Shown here: positions 1 to 8,359 of the stretch, piece by piece
Position numbering within the stretch: position 1 is the first letter of the stretch
How the letters are laid out: every line of letters starts with the position of its first letter
Origin: Deltaproteobacteria bacterium
GTDB lineage: Bacteria; Desulfobacterota; Desulfobacteria; Desulfobacterales; GCA-2748835
Reading direction: 5' to 3'
DNA: 39,013 nt
NCBI GenBank assembly: GCA_002748835.1
Contig: PDTL01000033.1
Span: forward strand, 1-39,013
Position numbers and translations under genes: made by a program
The notes under the pieces: model-generated
Seen by the model: the letters and a program-made list of their open reading frames with translations, nothing else
The model's database searches: none
Told to the model about the DNA's origin: nothing

Positions 1-1
1 C

Positions 2-61
2 TGGAAGCCTGCGATGAATCGTTTTCTTATTCAGTATGAAGACCGATTCGCTGATATTTAA
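2..61 (+). CDS. possible C-terminal end of a gene entering from the left
   Basis: A reading frame open at the left edge runs 19 codons (WKPAMNRFLIQYEDRFADI) to a TAA at 59-61. It has coding-like composition, but the piece is too short to identify. It could equally be a chance open stretch. No function is proposed. Confidence 0.2.
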   Translation, partial: WKPAMNRFLIQYEDRFADI

Positions 62-119
62 TGAAAAGGGCAGTTACACAAAATATTTGACAGAGTCCTA
101 ACATGGGCTGACCAGTATT

Positions 120-1754
120 TTGATGGCTGGAGCTACATTAAAGAGGACTGGGGGGGGGGGAGAGTATAAAGTCACGATAACTGGCTACGATGGTGACGAA
201 GGAGATGTGACTATACCTGACACAATTGATGGGGCACCCGTTACAACAATCGGATATCAGGCACTTATGGGGAACACTATCTTGACCAGCGTTGCAATTT
301 CCGAGACTGTTGAAACAATAGAAAGTGAAGCATTTATGGATTGCATCAACTTGACCCGTGTCACCATTCCCGATGGTGTCACGGGAATTGAAAGTTTTGC
401 GTTTAGTGGGTGCAAGAAATTGCCAAACGTCACCATTTCCAGTACTGTTACAACAATAGAAGAAGATGCATTTGCCTTATGCACCATGCTGGAAAATATA
501 AATGTGAACACAGCCAATCAAAATTATTCCAGCCTGAACGGGGTATTATTTAACAAGTTACAAACAAAACTAGTGACATATCCTGAAGGCAAGACCGGTG
601 ACTATTCTATTCCTGCGAGTGTCGAAACAATAGGAGACTCTGCATTCAGCACTTGCACAGGTTTAAACAGTATCACCATTTCCAACAGCGTCACAACAAT
701 AGGAGAGGCAGCGTTTCACGCGTGTACCGGCCTGACAACCATCGACATTCCCGAAAGCGTTACAACACTAGGAGATTCGGCGTTTTTAGATTGCTCTGGT
801 CTAACCGCTATAGGTGTACACGCAAGCAATGTAAATTTTTCCAGCTCGGGCGGCGTATTATTTAACAAGGAAAAAACAGAACTGATTGCATGTCCTGGAG
901 GTAAGACCGGTGCGTATTCTATTCCTGCGGGCGTCACTACACTAGGCATAGGCGCATTTGCCGCCTGTAAGAAGATAACCACCGTCACCATTCCCACTAG
1001 CGTCACAACAATAGAAAATAGGGTGTTTCTAAATTGCAAAAACTTAACCAGCGTCAACATCCTTGCCAGCGTCACAGAACTTCCATATGAAATATTTTAC
1101 GGATGCTCCAGATTGACCAGCATCACTATTCCTGACAGTGTCGCAACAATTGAAGCAGAAGCGTTTTACGGGTGTACCGGTTTGACCGATTTTACCATTC
1201 CTGACAGCGTCACAGGCATTCTCTATAGCGCGTTTCATGGATGCACTGGCTTAACAAGGGTTACCATCCCTGACAGCGTCACAACAATTGAAACTTACGC
1301 GTTTTATCATTGTGGTAACCTAGGGGCTGCCAATTTTCTGGGTAACGCGCCCGACACATTTGGAACAGATGTGTTCACTGATTGTGCGGCTGATTTTACG
1401 ATCACCTATCTTTCAGGGAAAACAGGTTTCACCACACCCGCATGGAACGGCTATCCCTCTGTAATGCTTTATATCGTCACATTTCAGACGGACGGTACAG
1501 CAGGCGCAACCCTGAACGGCAGTACAACTCAGCAGGTCATGCCCGGAGAAGACACAACCCCGGTGGAAGCCGTTGCTCCAACAGGATATCGGCTGACTGG
1601 CTGGACGGCATCAAACGGTGCTACCTATTCAGATAATCCACTGAAAATAAAAAATATTACGACAAATCTCACGCTGACTGCAGATTTTGTTAAAGATGGA
1701 AAAAGCGCTATTTCGTCTGTCATTCTACCGCTGTTACTGTCAGATAACGAATAA
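120..1754 (+). CDS. BspA-like leucine-rich-repeat protein (LRR_5 type)
   Basis: 544 residues from TTG at 120 (ATG follows at 123). Residues about 15-45 (YKVTITGY..GDVTIPDTI) are the usual lead-in to BspA-type repeats. Repeats of about 23 residues of the form LTSVTIPDSVTTIEAFAFxGC then run to about residue 430. Residues 453-524 resemble an InlB B-repeat/Flg_new module (VTFQTDG...GYRLTGW...LTADF). The last 15 residues are a short hydrophobic tail (AISSVILPLLLSDNE). Such proteins are usually secreted or on the surface, where repeats bind proteins or matrix. No signal peptide is visible here and no good ribosome binding site precedes the start. An 11-G run at 150-160 sits in codons 11-14, so the true 5' end may be frameshifted. 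Codon use is AT-richer than the neighbours, which suggests acquisition. The family call is firm; start and function are not. Confidence 0.8.
   Translation: MMAGATLKRTGGGGEYKVTITGYDGDEGDVTIPDTIDGAPVTTIGYQALMGNTILTSVAISETVETIESEAFMDCINLTRVTIPDGVTGIESFAFSGCKKLPNVTISSTVTTIEEDAFALCTMLENINVNTANQNYSSLNGVLFNKLQTKLVTYPEGKTGDYSIPASVETIGDSAFSTCTGLNSITISNSVTTIGEAAFHACTGLTTIDIPESVTTLGDSAFLDCSGLTAIGVHASNVNFSSSGGVLFNKEKTELIACPGGKTGAYSIPAGVTTLGIGAFAACKKITTVTIPTSVTTIENRVFLNCKNLTSVNILASVTELPYEIFYGCSRLTSITIPDSVATIEAEAFYGCTGLTDFTIPDSVTGILYSAFHGCTGLTRVTIPDSVTTIETYAFYHCGNLGAANFLGNAPDTFGTDVFTDCAADFTITYLSGKTGFTTPAWNGYPSVMLYIVTFQTDGTAGATLNGSTTQQVMPGEDTTPVEAVAPTGYRLTGWTASNGATYSDNPLKIKNITTNLTLTADFVKDGKSAISSVILPLLLSDNE
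150..160 (+). repeat. 11-G homopolymer tract inside the LRR gene
   Basis: Eleven consecutive G residues encode the Gly run at residues 11-14 of the LRR protein. Tracts of this length are prone to slipped-strand mispairing and also to sequencing error. Loss of one G would join the LRR frame to the upstream open frame 65-151. Confidence 0.85.
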
Positions 1755-1776
1755 TGCTACAATGCAGTCATGTGAA

Positions 1777-1807
1777 ACAGGGACTTGCACATACGTTCAG
1801 TCCCTGT
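1777..1807 (+). terminator. stem-loop after the LRR gene
   Basis: ACAGGGACT (1777-1785) pairs perfectly with AGTCCCTGT (1799-1807) across a 13-base loop, 23 bases after the LRR stop codon. There is no T-run after it, so it is either an mRNA 3' stabilising hairpin or a weak terminator. The rest of 1755-1925 shows nothing convincing. Confidence 0.4.
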
Positions 1808-1925
1808 AACACCGCTATGCCCACTTACGAGGGGGCAGTGTCTTGACATTGGGGATGGCCAGGATAACGCTTTGATTATTTAATATGTATTTGCCGAAAA
1901 TAGCTGTTTTTAGGGCTGTCGTCTG

Positions 1926-2735
1926 TCAGGACCACCAGGCGTGAAAATGGTGCACTGGCCCCGCACCCGTGCCCAGATGGTAATCCGTCCCTGAAATCAG
2001 AGCGTTTGTCAGGTACTGCTTGGCATGGGCGACCGCGTCTTCAAGGGGGTCTCCTTTGGCAAGGAATGCGGTAATCGCCGCAGACAGGGTACAGCCCGTT
2101 CCATGATTGTTAAGGGTTTCCGCACGGGGGGCGGTGAAGCGGATGGGTCTTGACGCTCCCGGCAGCCAGAGATCGTCCGTGCTTTCCTTTTCCCGGGCAT
2201 GGCCCCCTTTGATCAGGAACGCGGTCTCATGGGTTTCAGCAAGCATCCGGCCGGTTTTCATCAGATCGTCAGGGGTGCGTATTGTGTGTCCGGTCAGGAT
2301 TTCCGCTTCCGGCAGATTCGGCGTTACCAGGGTGACATGGGGCAGCAGGCAGGACAAGAGGGCCGAAACCGCGTCTGCCTCAAGGAGCGGGTCTCCGCTC
2401 TGGGCCACCATGACCGGGTCAAGTACCACCGGCCCTTTGTGAACCGCTTTCAAACCGGCTGCCACGGTCCGGATCAGGTCTGCGGAATAGAGCATACCGA
2501 TTTTCACGGCATCCGCGCCCATGTCATCAAACACCGCACGGATCTGTGCGTCCACAATGTCCGGCGGCACCGGATGGATGCGGGTCACGCCGCGGGTATT
2601 CTGCGCCGTAACCGCGGTGATGGCAGTCATGGCAAAGCATCCCAGAGCGGAAACCGTTTTGAGATCCGCCTGAATACCGGCCCCCCCGCCGCTGTCTGAT
2701 CCGGCAATGGTCAGTACGGTTGTGTAGGTTTTCAT
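1926..2735 (-). CDS. thiD: hydroxymethylpyrimidine/phosphomethylpyrimidine kinase
   Basis: 269 residues, the usual ThiD length. It phosphorylates HMP and then HMP-P to give HMP-PP for thiamine synthesis in the cytoplasm. Visible family motifs are the N-terminal TIAGSDSGGGAGIQADLK, which binds substrate and phosphate, and the C-terminal NNHGTGCTLSAAI, the anion hole with the catalytic Cys/Asp region of the ribokinase fold. The start ATG (2735-2733) overlaps the thyX stop as TAATG, so the two are probably translationally coupled. No other thiamine gene and no TPP riboswitch is seen nearby. Expression probably follows the upstream thyX unit. Confidence 0.95.
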   Translation of the reverse strand: MKTYTTVLTIAGSDSGGGAGIQADLKTVSALGCFAMTAITAVTAQNTRGVTRIHPVPPDIVDAQIRAVFDDMGADAVKIGMLYSADLIRTVAAGLKAVHKGPVVLDPVMVAQSGDPLLEADAVSALLSCLLPHVTLVTPNLPEAEILTGHTIRTPDDLMKTGRMLAETHETAFLIKGGHAREKESTDDLWLPGASRPIRFTAPRAETLNNHGTGCTLSAAITAFLAKGDPLEDAVAHAKQYLTNALISGTDYHLGTGAGPVHHFHAWWS

Positions 2736-4198
2736 TATGATTCAGTATCTGCCTTGATAAAGGTGGGGTCTAGGGGCTCAAGGTCTAAGCTCCCAAAAAT
2801 TTTTTTTATTTCCGCTGCTTTCCCGCAGGTGAATTTCCCTTCCGGGCAGTTGCCGTCCATGAAACAGGCCGGTCCCACACGGTTGAAGAGTCTGGGTGCT
2901 TCTGACCGCAGTTTTTTCAGCATGTCAATGGCAATCCCCCGGATCTCCCACTGGGCCCGGTTGCAGGTGCGCAGGCGCAGAAAATGATAGAGTTCCCGGG
3001 CATTCATGGTGGTGATCACATCCAGCACATTTCCCGCATTGTAGAGGTAAACACCGTCTTCCGGTACCAGGCCTTCTGCCAGCATGCGGTGGAAGAGCTG
3101 GTAGTTTGTCCGCACCGCGTCGGTATACAGGTCTGCCGCATCCCTGTTTTCGATGAGGGTCTGGGGCAGCACAAACGTCTTGCTTTTTCCGAACTGGGTA
3201 AACGACGGAACCATCAGGGACTGAATCCGGTGACGGGCCAGATGGGTCAGGCCGGCCAGCGACAGGTTGCGGATGCGGAACATGAACGCGGCCTGCTCGA
3301 GCTCGCGTTTGCGCCGGTCTGTGGTGACCACATCCAGTACCCGGTCAAAGGTGGCCGGATCCTGGTTGAGCCGGTCAATGGCCGCTTTCGTGGAAAGACC
3401 CGTATGTCCGGTGACTGCGGCTGCCGCAACGGCGAGTTCCGGGTTTTCCGAAGATGTGATCAGTTCCGAGCGTTCCCCTGCATCTGCATACGCGTCAACA
3501 GCCGGCGGGCCGAGAATTTCCCCAAGGCGTGCCTCCTTGTCTTCCCGGCCAGCTTCCACCCGGTCGAGCAGGGAAAAGACATCTGGCAGAATCTTTGTTG
3601 CCTGCGCGAGCAGCTGCTCGCCCATGGCCTTGATCTCCGGATAGGCGGCGCCCCGGCCGCGGATGCTGGCGTAGATAATGTGCATCAGCTCGCGTGCATT
3701 GAGTGTGCAGTAGATATGGCTTCTGAAGGCATAGGGCAAGAGAAATCGGGCGTCTTCCTTGGGAATTTCCATCTGGAGGAGATCCTGATAGGCGTCAAAC
3801 AGAAATTGGAAGTGGGTATTGATCTCCGTTTTCAGGGCCGCAGTTTCCGCAGCTGTTTTCCCCGGAGAAAACCGGTAATCCGGGGTGAAAAAACCCATGC
3901 CCGTATAATCGACATACCGCCGCGACTTGATGGTATAGGCGGCCAGCCGGAATTCAATGAGAAACTGCTCGTAAAAGGCGGATACATTCTCAAAGGCGAT
4001 GGTGAAGACCGCGTGTTCGGTGATGGTTTTATGGCCCATGCGCACGACAGCTTCAATGAGCTTGCCGATATTTTCGCGCCGGGTGTGGGTATAGATCTGG
4101 GTGGCGGTTCCCGGGGTGGAAGAAATCCGGGCGCTGGCCGCGCAGATGCGTTCAGGTTCAGGTGTATAGTTGATGATGAGCGCTTTGGCTTGGTGCAT
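2735..4198 (-). CDS. thyX: double-length FAD-dependent thymidylate synthase (ThyX family)
   Basis: 487 residues, about twice a classical ThyX. ThyX makes dTMP from dUMP with methylene-THF, NADPH and FAD. Two ThyX-like halves are visible. The first has TEHAVFTIAFENVS (about 60-73), FRLAAYTIKSRRYV (83-96) and a later NARELMHII. The second has LARHRIQSLMVPSF, a NARELYHFLRLR stretch and AQWEIR. The canonical RHRxxS signature is intact only in the second half; the first half carries the SRRY-like part. The C-terminus adds a Cys-rich segment (GPACFMDGNCPEGKFTCG) of unknown role. The ATG has GGAGATCTAT upstream. It lies 99 bases after hisG and overlaps thiD by one base. Family membership is clear; how the two halves share the active site is inference. 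Confidence 0.9.
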   Translation of the reverse strand: MHQAKALIINYTPEPERICAASARISSTPGTATQIYTHTRRENIGKLIEAVVRMGHKTITEHAVFTIAFENVSAFYEQFLIEFRLAAYTIKSRRYVDYTGMGFFTPDYRFSPGKTAAETAALKTEINTHFQFLFDAYQDLLQMEIPKEDARFLLPYAFRSHIYCTLNARELMHIIYASIRGRGAAYPEIKAMGEQLLAQATKILPDVFSLLDRVEAGREDKEARLGEILGPPAVDAYADAGERSELITSSENPELAVAAAAVTGHTGLSTKAAIDRLNQDPATFDRVLDVVTTDRRKRELEQAAFMFRIRNLSLAGLTHLARHRIQSLMVPSFTQFGKSKTFVLPQTLIENRDAADLYTDAVRTNYQLFHRMLAEGLVPEDGVYLYNAGNVLDVITTMNARELYHFLRLRTCNRAQWEIRGIAIDMLKKLRSEAPRLFNRVGPACFMDGNCPEGKFTCGKAAEIKKIFGSLDLEPLDPTFIKADTES

Positions 4199-4297
4199 AT
4201 AGATCTCCGCGGAACAGCTGGGAAAAAGATCCTTTCTCCGGGTATCAGAAACGGCTGCAGCCGTCAGGGGCGTACTCAGGACCGGTTTTGCAGCAGA

Positions 4298-5146
4298 TCA
4301 GATCCGGCAGGTGCGGATATCGGTTATAATGATACCGCGGGCCCCAAGGGCGGCCAGATCATCCAGAATCTGGTTGATATCCGATTTTTTTGCCATGGAC
4401 TTCACGGCGACCCAGCCGGTTTTGCTGAGCGGCGCCACCGTGGGCGACTCGATTCCCGGTGTAATGGCCGTGGCTTTATCAAGGTGTGCCGATTCGATGT
4501 CATACTCGACCATAACATAGCTGCGGGCCACCACAATGCCCTGGAGCCGCTCGAGAAAATGAATCACCCGCCCGGATTCGGCAATGGCCGGATCTCTGGC
4601 GATGATCACGGCCTGGGAGTGCATGATCGGCTCACCGACGATTTTCAGCCCGGCTTCGATCAGGGTCCGCCCGGTCTGAACCACATCGGCAATGGCATCG
4701 GCCACACCCAGGCGGATGGAGATTTCAACCGCCCCGTCAAGTTTGATCACCGTTGCATCAATACCCCGCTTTTCCAGATCCTGTTTGACGATGTTCGGGT
4801 AGGATGTGGCAATGCGCAATCCCGAAAAGTCAGCAGGCATCCGTGCCGTTTCTTTGGGGACCGCATAGTGGAAGGTGGATTTGCCAAACCCCAGGCTGAG
4901 GAGTTCCGTAACCGAAGACTGGCTGTCCGCAGACAGATCCTGGCCGGTGATGCCGATGTCCAGGACGCCGCGGCTGACATAGATGGCAATGTCTCTGGGG
5001 CGCAGAAAAATAAACTCCACAGCGTTGATGGTATCTGAAACAATGAGCTCCCGGCTGTACCGGCGGCAGTTGTAGCCGGCTTCCTGAACCAGCCGGACCG
5101 CGTCGTCGGATAGGGATCCCTTGTTGGGAAGGGCAATCTTGAGCAT
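4298..5146 (-). CDS. hisG: ATP phosphoribosyltransferase, long form
   Basis: 282 residues from the ATG at 5146, chosen because AAAGGA lies 8 bases upstream. HisG joins ATP and PRPP in the first step of histidine synthesis. The N-terminus MLKIALPNKGSLSDDAV, the ITGQDL region and the acidic PRPP-binding area are present. The length and C-terminal GWVAVKSMAKK...GARGIIITDI match the ACT-like regulatory domain of the long form, which is inhibited by histidine and does not need HisZ. hisE lies 55 bases upstream on the same strand, so the first two pathway steps sit together. Confidence 0.95.
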   Translation of the reverse strand: MLKIALPNKGSLSDDAVRLVQEAGYNCRRYSRELIVSDTINAVEFIFLRPRDIAIYVSRGVLDIGITGQDLSADSQSSVTELLSLGFGKSTFHYAVPKETARMPADFSGLRIATSYPNIVKQDLEKRGIDATVIKLDGAVEISIRLGVADAIADVVQTGRTLIEAGLKIVGEPIMHSQAVIIARDPAIAESGRVIHFLERLQGIVVARSYVMVEYDIESAHLDKATAITPGIESPTVAPLSKTGWVAVKSMAKKSDINQILDDLAALGARGIIITDIRTCRI

Positions 5147-5201
5147 GGTGCATTCCTTTAAATTGGAAGAACGGTTACCGTTCAGGGGAAAAAACGCCCG
5201 G

Positions 5202-5465
5202 TTATAAATATTTGTAGACATCGTCAAGCTCAAGCCCGGCGGCCAGCATCATGACCTGAATATGGTAAAGGAGCTGGGATATCTCTTCAGCTGTTTTTTC
5301 CTTTCCCTCATATTCGGCCGCGATCCAGACTTCTCCGGCTTCTTCCAGCAGTTTTTTCCCGATGGTATGGACGCCCTGATTCACCGCGCGCACGGTTCCG
5401 GATGCCGGATCCTGCCGGCGGACTTTTGCTTTGAGTTCTTCAAACAGTGGTTCAAATCGTTTCAT
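5202..5465 (-). CDS. hisE: phosphoribosyl-ATP pyrophosphatase
   Basis: 87 residues, the standard length of monofunctional HisE. It hydrolyses PR-ATP to PR-AMP and pyrophosphate, the second step of histidine synthesis. The all-alpha MazG-like motif [14 protein letters not shown] plus [14 protein letters not shown] carries the acidic Mg-binding residues. It is immediately upstream of hisG, which supports the HisE call over a generic MazG-like protein. HisI is not in the window. The ribosome site before the ATG is weak (CGGA). Confidence 0.93.
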   Translation of the reverse strand: MKRFEPLFEELKAKVRRQDPASGTVRAVNQGVHTIGKKLLEEAGEVWIAAEYEGKEKTAEEISQLLYHIQVMMLAAGLELDDVYKYL

Positions 5466-5611
5466 ACGGTATCCGTTGGTCGTGGCACAGGGGCCGGATT
5501 ATACATACAAAAAGCGTATCCCGCTCAATTCCCGGTGTCACATGCCTTGCGTGGCAGTTCGGTCAGGTTTTGATGCGATAAGCGCTGCGTTGGTTTTTAC
5601 TTCAGGCCAGG

Positions 5612-6460
5612 TCAGGAGCTTCCCATATTTGACAGCGTTTCTTCCAGTTTTTTCTGGAGAAGCAGGAGGGTGGTATCTGACATGGAGAGCAGTCGGGCCT
5701 CGGGCAGTAACAACAGATCAAGATCCGGATCCTTGTGCAGGCCGATCCCCATTTTCCGGCAGACTTTATTGACGAAGCGCGTGGCCACCAATAACAGATT
5801 GTCGCCGTCAAAATCATCCTTATGATGATCCCGCACCACCACGGCATATTCCTCCGGGAGTTTCCAGTATTTGAGCAGTTGATAACCCTGCGCCGCATGG
5901 TGCGAGGCCAGCATGCCCTCAATAAAGGCCGGCGTCGGGTTGAAGTCCGTATCTGGTTTTTTTCGGATTTCGCTGAAAACAGTCAGGAGAAACAGTTTTC
6001 CCACATCATGCAACAGCCCTGAAATAAAGGTGTGATGATGAATGTCCTGCCATCCCATGCGGGCAGACAGCCACTGCGTGCCGATGGCCGTGCAGACTGC
6101 ATGGGGCCAGAGCGGATTCAGATAGGTGTTGAGCAGGGGATCCTGGCTGCTGAAATTCGGCCGCTGGGTGATGAACATGACAATGTTGGCCACCTCGTTC
6201 AGTCCCATACGGATGATGGCGTCATGTACGGTCATCACCTTTTCATACCCTTTGAAAAATATGGAATTGGCCATTTTCAGGACTTCAAGTGTCAGGGTGG
6301 GGTCGCTGGATATCAGAATCTCCATGATACGGAAATCCGGGTCTGGTTTGCTGATCTCCCGTTGAATGCGCAGGGCGGTTTTGTCAAACAGAGGAAGTTT
6401 GGTCTTTACAAACTGAATCTGTGAGTTGATGATGTCAGCAAGTGATGTTCCTGATTCCAA
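5612..6460 (-). CDS. HDOD-domain protein
   Basis: 282 residues starting at TTG (6460-6458) with GGAG seven bases upstream; no in-frame ATG is better placed. The HDOD fold covers most of the protein: DPTLTLEVLKMANS near residue 53-66, and GLLHDVGKLFLL at 149-160, where the His-Asp pair is kept. HDOD proteins are related to HD phosphohydrolases and usually act in signalling or motility control; many have lost catalysis. The protein has no attached GGDEF, EAL or receiver domain. It sits between leuD (80 bases upstream) and hisE (146 bases downstream) on the same strand, an unusual location for a signalling protein. Target unknown. Confidence 0.85.
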   Translation of the reverse strand: MESGTSLADIINSQIQFVKTKLPLFDKTALRIQREISKPDPDFRIMEILISSDPTLTLEVLKMANSIFFKGYEKVMTVHDAIIRMGLNEVANIVMFITQRPNFSSQDPLLNTYLNPLWPHAVCTAIGTQWLSARMGWQDIHHHTFISGLLHDVGKLFLLTVFSEIRKKPDTDFNPTPAFIEGMLASHHAAQGYQLLKYWKLPEEYAVVVRDHHKDDFDGDNLLLVATRFVNKVCRKMGIGLHKDPDLDLLLLPEARLLSMSDTTLLLLQKKLEETLSNMGSS

Positions 6461-6540
6461 ATTGCATCTCCATCTGGTTCAAAAAAGGGTCCGGGGTTTC
6501 ATACAGGAAGACCTGTAGCCCGCTGGATTCGGACCGTTCA

Positions 6541-7065
6541 CTAGTAATTGGCATCGGCATAACCAACCCATCCGCCGGCGTCGACCAGGCTTCTGTCAAA
6601 CTCGGACATGGTAAACTTTATCTCTTGTGTCACCTTACCTGCCGTGAACCGGAACACATTCTGATTCAGGTCGGTTTCCAGCCAGGTCTCCTGTCCTGCA
6701 AATGTGCTGAACAGGGCATCGATCTGGCTTTTTGTCAGTTCAACCGCCATCATACCGCAGTTAAACATGTTTTGTCGAAAAATGCGCGCAAAACTCTCTC
6801 CGATGACCAGATTGATGTCATTGACTTCAAAGGCCCAGGGGGCATGTTCACGGGATGAACCGCAGCCGAAGTTGGAGCGGGTGATGACAACGCGGATTCC
6901 TTCAAGATCAGCCGATGGATCGAATCCGTCCATGGACAGATCTTCGAGAAGAAAGGGCTTCAATGCTTCCTTTGTAATCTCTGTCAGATAGCGTGCCGGA
7001 ATAATTTCGTCCGTATTGATGTCGGAACGATCCAGAAACAGTACTTTTCCGTTAAATGTCTTCAT
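6541..7065 (-). CDS. leuD: 3-isopropylmalate dehydratase small subunit (LeuD-type)
   Basis: 174 residues, the swivelling domain of a two-subunit aconitase-superfamily enzyme. Family motifs are DINTDEIIPARYLTEIT near residue 16 and NFGCGSSREHAPWAF. In leucine synthesis it isomerises 2- to 3-isopropylmalate. The specificity-loop sequence is YLTE rather than the YLRT described for some isopropylmalate isomerases, so a related substrate (homoaconitate, dimethylmalate) cannot be excluded from sequence alone. The ATG lies 14 bases inside the end of leuC, preceded by GAGGGC, which indicates coupled translation of the two subunits. Confidence 0.88.
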   Translation of the reverse strand: MKTFNGKVLFLDRSDINTDEIIPARYLTEITKEALKPFLLEDLSMDGFDPSADLEGIRVVITRSNFGCGSSREHAPWAFEVNDINLVIGESFARIFRQNMFNCGMMAVELTKSQIDALFSTFAGQETWLETDLNQNVFRFTAGKVTQEIKFTMSEFDRSLVDAGGWVGYADANY

Positions 7066-8359
7066 TGGTACAGCCCTCTGTAAACAGGTTCGAGTTGGTG
7101 ATGGTGCCGGAAATGGCCGTTGCCGCTGCTGTAGCCGGGCTCATGAGATGAACCATGCCGCCTTTGCCCATGCGGCCGTTAAAGTTCCGGTTGGTGGTGG
7201 ATGCACAGACTTCTCCGTCGGCCAGCACACCGTTGCTCATGCCCAGGCAGGCCCCGCAGGTGGGGTTGGTCACGCAAAAACCGGCGTCCATGAACGTGGC
7301 GATGATCCCTTCTTTGAGGGCCTGGCTGTAGATGGCCGGCGTGGCTGGCGAGACGATGCCGCGCACGTTCGGGCTGATTTGTTTTCCGTCGAGCACGCGC
7401 GCAGCCACCCGGAGGTCTTCGATTCGGCCGTTGGTGCAGGAGCCGATATAGATCTGGTTCACCGCCGTGCCCGCCAGTTCGGATACGGCTTTCACCTGAT
7501 CCGGCTTGTAGCCGAAGGTCGCCTGGGGGGACAGGGCAGACATATCGTAGGTGATGACATCCGCGTATTCGGCATCGTTATCTGGCAGAAACTGCGCATA
7601 GTCAGCCATGGCCGCTGCTTTGGTTTCAAATTCGCCTTTAATGAACGGCCAGAGGTAGTCGACCGTGGTCATGTCCGGATAACAGATGCCGCAGGTGGCA
7701 CCCGCTTCGATGGCCATGTTGCACAGGGTCATACGGGCTTCCATGGTCATCTCGTCGACAATGGGACCGCAGAACTCAATGACCCGGTTGGTGGCGCCGT
7801 TCACGCCGATCTGGCTGATAATGTAAAGGATCACGTCTTTGGCATAAACCCCGGAAGGTAGCGTGCCCGTAAGGCAAATCTTCATGCTGGCCGGTGTCTT
7901 GAACGCACACACGCCTTTGAGGATACCCACCTCCAGGTCCGTGGTGCCCACGCCGGCGGCAAAGGCACCGAACGCGCCGTGGGTACAGGTATGTGAGTCT
8001 CCCATGATAATGGTATACCCGGGGCGGACAAATCCTTTTTCCGGGAAGATGGCATGGCAGACACCGTTACGGCCCACATCGAAAAAATCGATGATGCCAT
8101 GGCGGAGTGCCCAGTCTCTCAGAATTTTACCCTGGGCAGCGGTTTTGGAATCCTTGGCCGGTGTGACATGGTCAATCACGGCTTTTATTTTCGCGGGATC
8201 GAATACCCGGTCCATTTTCCGGCTCATCAGGTCGGTAATGGCGATAGGGGTGGTGATTTCATGACAGAACACGGCATCCAGGCGGATGACGTGAATATCT
8301 TCGGACGGGTTGTCGACCCGGTGGGTGTCGAAGATCTTTTCAGCTACGGTTTTTCCCAT
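7052..8359 (-). CDS. leuC: 3-isopropylmalate dehydratase large subunit (LeuC-type)
   Basis: 435 residues. It carries the [4Fe-4S] ligands of aconitase-superfamily enzymes: Cys308 in YIGSCTNGR, and Cys368 and Cys371 in NPTCGACLG. MGDSHTCTHGAFGAFAAGVG (residues 119-138) is the conserved active-site segment. It pairs with the overlapping leuD product. The ATG has GAGGAG nine bases upstream. The length and sequence fit the broader LeuC/HacA group, and the leucine role is the default reading; no leuA or leuB is in the window to confirm it. It is the first gene of the minus-strand run that ends with thiD. Confidence 0.88.
   Translation of the reverse strand: MGKTVAEKIFDTHRVDNPSEDIHVIRLDAVFCHEITTPIAITDLMSRKMDRVFDPAKIKAVIDHVTPAKDSKTAAQGKILRDWALRHGIIDFFDVGRNGVCHAIFPEKGFVRPGYTIIMGDSHTCTHGAFGAFAAGVGTTDLEVGILKGVCAFKTPASMKICLTGTLPSGVYAKDVILYIISQIGVNGATNRVIEFCGPIVDEMTMEARMTLCNMAIEAGATCGICYPDMTTVDYLWPFIKGEFETKAAAMADYAQFLPDNDAEYADVITYDMSALSPQATFGYKPDQVKAVSELAGTAVNQIYIGSCTNGRIEDLRVAARVLDGKQISPNVRGIVSPATPAIYSQALKEGIIATFMDAGFCVTNPTCGACLGMSNGVLADGEVCASTTNRNFNGRMGKGGMVHLMSPATAAATAISGTITNSNLFTEGCTNEDI

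Noticed and set aside
120..1450. Short tandem repeats in the LRR gene as a CRISPR or DNA-level repeat
   Set aside because: The periodicity is the 23-residue protein repeat with degenerate DNA, inside one open frame.
2984..5038. 684-codon open frame on the plus strand across thyX and hisG
   Set aside because: It is antisense to two clearly recognisable genes, has no known motif, and arises from GC-rich codon use on the other strand.
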